In this document: positions 57,832 through 64,000 of the stretch, piece after piece
How positions within the stretch are numbered: position 1 is the first letter of the stretch
How the letters are laid out: each line of letters starts with the position of its first letter
From: Protula sp. h YS-2021
Taxonomy: Eukaryota; Annelida; Polychaeta; Sabellida; Serpulidae
Length of the DNA stretch: 64,000 bases
Direction of reading: 5' to 3'
NCBI GenBank assembly: GCA_949752745.1
Contig: OX457026.1
Coordinates: 31,057,411 to 31,121,410, forward strand
Made by a program: the position numbers and the translations under genes
Notes under the pieces: model-generated
What the model was told of the DNA's origin: nothing
Databases searched by the model: none
The model's input: the letters and a program-made list of their open reading frames with translations, nothing else

Positions 57832-58746
57832 AAGTTAAAATGACTGAACAATGATCGCATCCCCAGTATTCACAACAGCTAACTGTGCAGATAACTGGGC
57901 AACGCACAAGAAAAACAGCAGGTTGAGCCAAATTACGCAAAAAATTTTACAACAATTTGGTTCAGTATAAGAGTCCGTTTTATCAATTAACATTGAAACG
58001 ATCGCTTGGCCACTTGAGCAGTCAACATAATTTGTTGACTTAAAGTTAACTATTGTGACACTGCCGCAGGAAATTAAATATCACAAACTATCTTCCATTA
58101 CAGGAAAGAAGAATGCAGGCAATGAACGTATTAAGTGTCCACCCCCCCCCCCCCCCCCCCACACACCCAACTCCACCAGCTAGGACAAAAACTGAAGATC
58201 TACTTTGCAATCAGGCACCGTCTCTTAAGTGTTATAGGAACCGCTACAAAAAAAAACGTGGCTCTGGATCTGCTCATATAAGATTAGTGTACTCACAGAC
58301 CTGCTCCCTCTTTCTCCGTGTATTCATGCTTTAACAAAGCTTTACTACTTATTCTAGGAAAGGGGGCACTCCCCTAGCTGTAAGGTGCACAACTTTAGAT
58401 CATGCGCAACATATGTGCGAAATTTGGCGGTCCTAGGGCCAGAATGGCCAGAAGTGTAGCAAAGACAAAATGAGGGACCAGCAAAAGGGTGAGTGGGGGA
58501 GGGGGTCTGGAACATTGGCCCCGTACAACTGTAATATACTTTTTGCAAGTCTTCGATTTGGCAAGTATTACTAAGAAATATCTTCCGGTCATTTAGCTCA
58601 GCAGGCAATGTGTTTTGCTTTAATTGATGTGATAACAGGTAAATACGTGTGTTGTGACAATGTGCAGGAGTGTGAACACACGCCCGTAATTTGATGTTGC
58701 AGGCCGTAACTTTAGGCAGGGAGGCACAGGGCGGCTCATAATTACA

Positions 58747-58835
58747 ACTAGGGGTGTGACGGTACGCCATGTCCACGGTTCGGTTCGGTTCGGTTCGGTA
58801 CACTTAAGTTATTCGGTTCGGTTTTTTCGGTACGA
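58747..58835. repeat. GGTTC-repeat tract beginning TAGGGGTGTGACGGTAC
   Basis: TAGGGGTGTGACGGTACGCC is followed by CGGTTCGGTTCGGTTCGG and a second CGGTTCGG block. The start resembles ends of hAT-type DNA transposons, but I found no matching inverted end nearby. Confidence 0.35.
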
Positions 58836-59115
58836 TTTTGCAAAAATTATTAAAATTTTGCTGAAATGATAAATATGCGTATTTAGCTAAATATTTATCG
58901 TATAACAGCCAATAATGGTTTTTAGCCATGCGATTTAAAACAGAAACACCAATTTATAAAATTTATAAGGCACAAATTGATAAATTAAAAAAATACCTTT
59001 TTAAAAATAAAGCATCACTCCTTTAATATTTATTCAGTGGCGAAGCATCTCAAACAGGTCTCCCCAAAGGAGAAGACCTAATAATGATTTTATTAATCAT
59101 AAAATTGTTTTGCTT

Positions 59116-59310
59116 ATTATCCCCTCGCCCAACTTTGCTGGCGAAGGGGATATAGATTTGGTTTGTCTGTCCGTCCATCACGCTTTGGTGGTCTTGTATG
59201 CACAACTCCTCCGAACGGGTAAGCACACACATTTCAAATCCTATAGATTTACTCCTCATGTAAAATTGTGCGAAGGGCGAGGGGATCTGCAGCGTTCCGG
59301 TGCTCTTGTT
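59116..59310. repeat. Dispersed repeat with GGCGAAGGGGATATAG and TGTCTGTCCGTCC
   Basis: CCCCTCGCCCAACTTTGC ... GGCGAAGGGGATATAGATTT, TCTGTCCGTCCATCACG and, at the right, GTGCGAAGGGCGAGGGGATC. The outer words CCCCTCGCCC and GGGCGAGGGG are reverse complements, so this may be a small inverted-repeat element. Confidence 0.45.
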
Positions 59311-59468
59311 TAACAAGGTGTTCATTTTTTAACAACAAATGTCCCAGAATTCTCGTTAAACATTTAAGAAGTTACAGGAACTACAATTAAGCATAAACAT
59401 CTCAAATAACAATCAACATACCTATCACTCCACATCACCGATTAAGTTTAAAACACCGTATTATTTAA

Positions 59469-59820
59469 ACTAACGTTTTATTTCGTAAAACGAGCTTTTA
59501 CGAGTAAAAGCGCAATTCGCGTTCTCCACTTTTAGATGGGTTTCCCTTTGGTTAGATTTACCACACAATAGAATAGAAACTTTTTCACGCAAATAGAATG
59601 AACCCTATCCCGCCTTTCACCCAGCCAGCCAATGAGAATGCAGATAACACAAAGTGCTACATCACTGAAGCTGTCAATCATTCCCTTTAAGCCAAAAATT
59701 AGGTGGCGTCAACTCACCCAGGCTTGTAGGGGCTGGATGGGAGGGAAGATAGGCTAAAAGTAGAGAACGCGAATTGCGCTTTTACTCGTAAAAGCTCGTT
59801 TTACGAAATAAAACGTTAGT
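59469..59820. mobile_element. Inverted repeat with 67-base arms (66/67 identical)
   Basis: The left arm 59469-59535 (ACTAACGTTTTATTTCGTAA ... GCGTTCTCCACTTTTAG) is the reverse complement of 59754-59820 except for one C/T change. The spacer is 218 bases without an ORF. Just outside the right arm, ATTCGCTTATCTCCACTTTT then AGATGGG (about 59842) repeats the inner edge of the left arm (ATTCGCGTTCTCCACTTTT then AGATGGG), a third diverged copy. It could be a MITE or the terminal region of the neighbouring DIRS element. Confidence 0.75.
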
Positions 59821-60579
59821 TTTACTTCACAAAAGCTTAGAATTCGCTTATCTCCACTTTTAGATGGGACTAAAGTCCGGAGCAGGGGAGCCTGCCACTC
59901 TAAAGATAACTGCTAGGAAAAGGTCGCGAATTGCAAATACTCGAAAGAGTTTGCGAAATAAATTCGTTAGATGGGATAGAATTGAAGTTAAATAAAATCC
60001 AAAATCTAAGAAAGCTTGCTTTATTTGATTTCCAAAGAAACCTGATAGGGTAAAGGAGGGTAACCCTTCTAACCCATGAAGGGATCTGGTAACAAATAGT
60101 AACTTTTTTTAAAATAACGGTGTCATAAAAGTCTGAATAAACTTTCAGCTGACTGACTGAGTATCCTTTACCATCCCCCTCCTACCTCCCACTGGATGGA
60201 TCCCGACCTGGGATACTCTAAGCTCTGAGAAGAAGGTAACAATAATACTGATTTATTGTTTTTCTTTCTTAACAAAAGGATCGTAACCTTGTAAAGGCTA
60301 CCATGAAAAATAAAACTTGACACAGTATAATTACAAGTACCTGTGTCTTACAAAGGCATGCTAAAGTTCTAAGAACTTGGGTAAATGTTAGAACTGTCCT
60401 AAAACATTACCACTTAAAACTAAACATTTTTGCGAAATTGACTGGCAATTTCGAGAAATTGGATGACTAGAAGCTTTAGAACACTCAAAAACTTGGATTG
60501 GAAACAATCCTAGTGATAAAATTCACTGAATACTGCAGATTTTACCTCTAAGCCCATAATGGTACTATTGGCCTTGGTC

Positions 60580-60752
60580 ACATGGTCACTGTGACACAGA
60601 CCCTTGATGACCTCTGGGCTCTCAGTACGGCCCGGGACTGCGGGGACGCTGGGCCGGGGAGAACTGCGCATCTCCACCCCTCTTTCTTTGAGTCAAAAAA
60701 ACACTCTGAAGTTGCTGAGGTCCGGGTGTGGGTCACAGTGACCGTATGAGAC
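60580..60752. repeat. Short inverted repeat GGTCACTGTGAC
   Basis: TCACATGGTCACTGTGACAC at about 60580 and, in reverse complement, TCATACGGTCACTGTGACCC at about 60750. It lies just beyond the recombinase gene, where DIRS elements keep their terminal and internal complementary sequences. Confidence 0.5.
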
Positions 60753-60985
60753 TGAACCGATTCTCGGAAAACTAAAAAAACTAGAGTTCGAAAACAGTCC
60801 GACGATTTATGCGGTAGCCGACGACGTAAAGTCGGCAGAACTGAACTAGGGATATGTCCTGTTGGGTAGTGCACCGACTATTTCTTGGGCTTGAAGTGGT
60901 TGGTAGCACGGTTCTTGACATAGCCTCCCTTTTGCTTGCCCTTGCCTTTGGGTCTGGTAGTGGGCGATCTGTAACAGAATGACAA

Positions 60986-62365
60986 TTAGTCAGTAATGGT
61001 CGTCTCCGCAGCAATGAATGGGCCCAGAGAATAGAGGCCTGATAGTTCATCTTGGGAGAAGTCTTTAAGATAATACTTAACGAAGGAATTGGGAGAAGCC
61101 CAGCAACCTGTTTTAAGTATATCTGACAACGACACATTACGTAACGCTCTAAGCGAGTTTGCCACCTGCCTGACTTGATGAGCTTTTACTTTCAACTCTG
61201 ACTGCAGAACTGTGTCTGACTGTGCCTCGTCATACACTGTCATAATGACCCCTTTTATGTAGTTGGAAATAGACTGCTTAGAGAGGTCCTTATTGAACTT
61301 GGGCATATAGGAGATAATAAGGGCTTTCTGATTTTCTGACCTGTATACCTCCGAAAGTTCTAGGTAACGACGCAAGGCTTTGACGGGACACAAGGAGACT
61401 AAGTCCTCGGTGGTCTGCTCGTCTGGTAGGGATGGTAAGTTGATATGACTAAACGTGCCAATCCCATGAGTAATGATGTGGGTTTTGCCCATGAAGCCGG
61501 CCCTAGGGAAGAGGGTGATGTTTTTCCACTCCCCGTTCTCTTTGCTTACCGTTCTGTCCAAAGCGTGCATTTCGCTCCTCCTTTTGCCGGAGGCAAGGGC
61601 TAGCAAGAAAGTAAACCTTACCGTGGCATTTTTGGCTGAGATTACACCGTCCCAAAAGATGTCCGGGCGTTGAAGGTACCTCAGTACTAGGGAGAGATCC
61701 CATTGTGCAACGTTCGACGGATTAGGGGGAGAGTTTACCTTGAAATGACGAATCAATTGCGAGATAGACGTGTCATCCCCCGGGTCATAGCCCTTAGAGG
61801 CCTTGAGCCTGGAACCTATGGCTGCTCTGTAACCTTCAATGGAGCTTACCTTTAAACCTTCGTTTGTGAACAGGTGGTCTAAAAAGTCTGCTATCACTGA
61901 TGGAGAGGCCTGGAATGGGTCTAGCTTAGACTTATTACACCAAGATGCGAATTTATTCCATTGAGACCTGTACACCTTGGCAGTAGATTGTTTATGACTG
62001 TTTACTATTTTATCTACTATTCTCTGTGAGAAGCCTTTCTTTTTTAGGAAGGACTGGTCAGGCACCACAGGTGTAGGTTCATTAGGTGAGGGGATGGGTG
62101 AAAGTGTTGCCAATGGGGTTGGAACAGGATTTCTCTGTGGCACGGGATTGGAGTCGTCTTGACTAACTTGCACCTGAGGAGCAAGGTAAACCAAGGGGCC
62201 TCCGGCATCCGTGGGGCTACTAGCAGCAGGGCTAATGGGCCCAGGTCCAGTATCCGTTGTAGTACCTGCGAGAGAATTGCCTGTGGCGGGAAGGCATAAA
62301 GTACCTCTTGCAGTGGCCATGGACAGCTGAGGGCATCTATTGCCCACGCTGCTTGGTCCGGGCAT
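60986..62365 (-). CDS. DIRS tyrosine recombinase (459 aa, open)
   Basis: The first ~100 residues are Pro/Ser-rich and overlap the RNase H region in another frame, as is usual in DIRS elements. The core-binding domain follows (KQSTAKVYRSQWNKFASWC, SPSVIADFLDHLF). The catalytic domain shows GKRRSEMHAL near residue 263 (first Arg), a Lys-containing segment, AHQVRQVANS near residues 393-400 (H-x-x-R) and SFVKYYLKDFS near residue 429 with the nucleophilic Tyr. It would join circular element DNA into the genome by strand exchange. No stop or frameshift, in contrast to the copy at 47.6-48.4 kb. The start codon choice is uncertain. Confidence 0.88.
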   Translation of the reverse strand: MPGPSSVGNRCPQLSMATARGTLCLPATGNSLAGTTTDTGPGPISPAASSPTDAGGPLVYLAPQVQVSQDDSNPVPQRNPVPTPLATLSPIPSPNEPTPVVPDQSFLKKKGFSQRIVDKIVNSHKQSTAKVYRSQWNKFASWCNKSKLDPFQASPSVIADFLDHLFTNEGLKVSSIEGYRAAIGSRLKASKGYDPGDDTSISQLIRHFKVNSPPNPSNVAQWDLSLVLRYLQRPDIFWDGVISAKNATVRFTFLLALASGKRRSEMHALDRTVSKENGEWKNITLFPRAGFMGKTHIITHGIGTFSHINLPSLPDEQTTEDLVSLCPVKALRRYLELSEVYRSENQKALIISYMPKFNKDLSKQSISNYIKGVIMTVYDEAQSDTVLQSELKVKAHQVRQVANSLRALRNVSLSDILKTGCWASPNSFVKYYLKDFSQDELSGLYSLGPFIAAETTITD

Positions 62366-62757
62366 GGGGAGACATACCTGGTTAGACGTGTTGTTACTGC
62401 ATTGGCAAACAGGTCTAGCGTGGGGGCCCCCATGCTGACTGGTTCGTGACCCACTGAAAGGATTGGGGGGCTAGGCACCACTCCGTGTGGATTACCTGGC
62501 CTACTCTGGAAGCCAAATCGGCCAGCACATTGAGTTTTCCCGCTAGATGTCGCGCCGAGAGGGTGATTTGAGATTGACGGGCTAGAGACAGGATCTTGTA
62601 GGCAAATATTGATAAAGGGAGGGATCTGGCCCCCCCTTGCCTGTTCAGATATGCCACGGCTGTTGAGTTTTCTAGGAGAAATAGAACACTCTTGCCCCGG
62701 AGTCGGTCGGACAGTTTGTTCAGGTTTGTCCAGGTAAAACTGTCTGTGAAGTCATTC
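62044..62757 (-). pseudogene. RNase H C-terminal part of the DIRS polyprotein, frameshifted
   Basis: LNKLSDRLRGKSVLFLLENS, AVAYLNRQGGARSLPLS, ARHLAGKLNVLADLASR (62740-62510) are the end of a DIRS RNase H. A base change in phase near 62430 moves the continuation, APTLDLFANAVTTRLTRYVS and FPPQAILSQVLQRI ... LLLVAPRMPEAPWF, into another frame. The N-terminal RNase H and all reverse-transcriptase motifs are absent. Confidence 0.75.
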
Positions 62758-62759
62758 TA

Positions 62760-63838
62760 ATGGGGGAATCTTCCTTGTCGAGACCTGGGGACCCAAAGGT
62801 GACGTTAGCCAATCGCGCAATTTCTTTGACAGCGTCCCTGAACGGTACGTCCTCGGGGGCTATGGTGGAAGAAGCTCCGGAGGGTGTGGGCTCCTCGCTG
62901 CGGGGGATGAGGTCTGGCGGAGAGGGGGTCCTGATAGGGCGTCTGCCTGCTGCCGCAGGGTCTTTCCAGAGCCTCTGACCGCTACCCGGAGATCTAATGT
63001 AATCCGTCTCTCGTAAGGGGAGGCGGAAATGGGCAGAGGGGGGTTGTCATCTGTCGTGTCCTCTGACTCTTCACCCTCGGACTCCGCAGAATCCCGACCA
63101 CTGTCGTTTCCTGGTTGCTCTGCAGTTTGGTCAGTCGGTACTTCCCCAGAAGGAGTGTAAATCTCCCGTTCTCTGTTGAGCGGAACTGCCGAGAGGGGTG
63201 ATGTAACCGATTGCAGGTCGTCATCATCTTCTTGAGTCAATCTCGAAGCCTGACCTGATGCCGCCAGCCGCTGTAAACGAAGCCCCCGACACCGTATGAG
63301 TGACCGTCAACAGCTCCGGGGACTGGGACTTTGGTTTGGTTTCGGTCTCTGGAGGGGTAACCACTGTGGGGGGAGCCCAAGCTCTCCGCAGCACTTCCCG
63401 TTCACCTCCCTCGGGGATATCCACCTCGGCCACCGTCTCTGTGAAGGCCTTGGTCTTAAGTTTCTTGGCTTTTTTGCCTGTCACGGGTGCGTCAGACTCC
63501 GAACCTAAGTCTACCCTAACCGGGGTGGAGACTTGATCCAGGATAACTGAGCTGGCTTTCCTCATTGTCTCTTCAACAAAGTCCTGGGAGATAAATGGCG
63601 TAGAGGAGAGAATACAACGGCGATCCCGTCTACGGTCGTTTCGTGTCCTGTTCTTATAAATCAGTTTCCAGTCGTCTGACGTGAGGTACTGGCACTCTGG
63701 GCACGTATTGAGTTCGTCACAGAGGGGCAAGCCACTATTCCCCCGACACCGATCACACACCGTATGAGGATTCCGTGCAGAGGGATGGTGGGAGCATTGC
63801 AGTAGCTTAGGAGGCGAACGCAGGGTGGCCTCTGTCAT
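62760..63838 (-). pseudogene. DIRS Gag-like protein, frameshifted and truncated
   Basis: From ATG 63838 (MTEATLRSPPKLLQCS) comes a Cys/His-rich segment (CDRCRGNSGLPLC, CPEC) followed by a basic run (KNRTRNDRRRDRR) and long acidic/Pro-rich linkers. The frame ends at 63224. The continuation, LTQEDDDDLQSVTS and EGEESEDTTDD, is one frame over (63240-62860), and PFRDAVKEIARLANVTF near 62830 is in a further frame. The CxxC pairs suggest nucleic-acid binding, as expected for Gag. The true N terminus may be upstream. Confidence 0.65.
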
Positions 63839-64000
63839 ATCTGAAAAACAAGCAGAAAAGAAGCCATAAGTGACTGCAAAAGAATCTGAAAGTAGACATA
63901 TAAAACGCAACACTAACGGAGCTACTGCGACGAAACAAGAGAACGAGCGTTGCTGGCGATAATAGCCCTTTTTTAACTTAACCAGAATAAATTCTGACTC

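Larger units (their letters stand above)
57540..59110. other. Putative intron(s) of the minus-strand receptor gene
   Basis: Contains a (TA)n array (57739-57829), a C-run (58141-58160) and a GGTTC repeat tract (58747-58830). No transmembrane exon was found. Confidence 0.4.
60580..64000 (-). mobile_element. DIRS-type retroelement, internally deleted, running off the right edge
   Basis: On the minus strand: Gag-like segments (63838 to about 62760), then directly the end of RNase H (about 62755-62050), then an open tyrosine recombinase (62365-60986). The reverse transcriptase expected between Gag and RNase H is missing; the deletion junction lies near 62757. The outer ends were not resolved. DIRS elements integrate through the recombinase rather than an integrase. 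Confidence 0.8.

Overview
This is a eukaryotic, intron-rich, AT-rich genomic window. Its long microsatellites, decayed transposons, GT-AG exons and repeat types point to a marine invertebrate, most likely a lophotrochozoan such as a mollusc. The phylum is an inference from style, not from a marker gene. No complete single-exon host gene, no rRNA, no convincing functional tRNA and no CRISPR array were found.

Host genes, left to right. (1) The last exon of a cytidine/guanine-deaminase-family enzyme lies at 1938-2209 (+). (2) The best-supported host gene is on the + strand from 4899 to 24797. Eight exons join in one open frame of about 483 codons: signal peptide, SUEL-type (galactose/rhamnose-binding) lectin domain, CUB domain, Sushi-like module, one transmembrane helix and a cytoplasmic tail. 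It has a 15 kb first intron, and intron 5 appears to be a GC-AG intron. (3) Weaker exon candidates are a minus-strand signal-peptide exon (37715-37762) and plus-strand exons at 43828-43923 (signal peptide), 46241-46502 and 53450-53690. (4) A large last exon (56188-57539, -) encodes a tyrosine-motif-rich cytoplasmic tail of an unidentified receptor.

Mobile DNA dominates the rest. Elements seen: a Tc1-like DD34E transposon with 27-bp inverted repeats (10876-12380) inside intron 1 of the lectin gene; a nearly intact two-ORF LINE (about 26471-31900, -); a 5'-truncated second LINE (about 54290-55050, +); a decayed DIRS-type tyrosine-recombinase retroelement with inverted terminal repeats (about 46650-51260, -); and a second DIRS element entering from the right edge (about 60580-64000, -) whose recombinase ORF is open although its reverse transcriptase is deleted. 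Non-autonomous elements include a dispersed GACGTCGA-rich family (at least seven pieces), a foldback element built from AAGGCC repeats (32987-33507), an 884-bp inverted-repeat element filled with GATATC-like palindromes (51710-52593), and a 67-bp-arm inverted repeat (59469-59820).

The remainder is intron or intergenic DNA with simple repeats: (CT)n, (AG)n, (AT)n, (TAA)n, (CAT)n and G/C runs. All calls come from reading the sequence; no database search was run.
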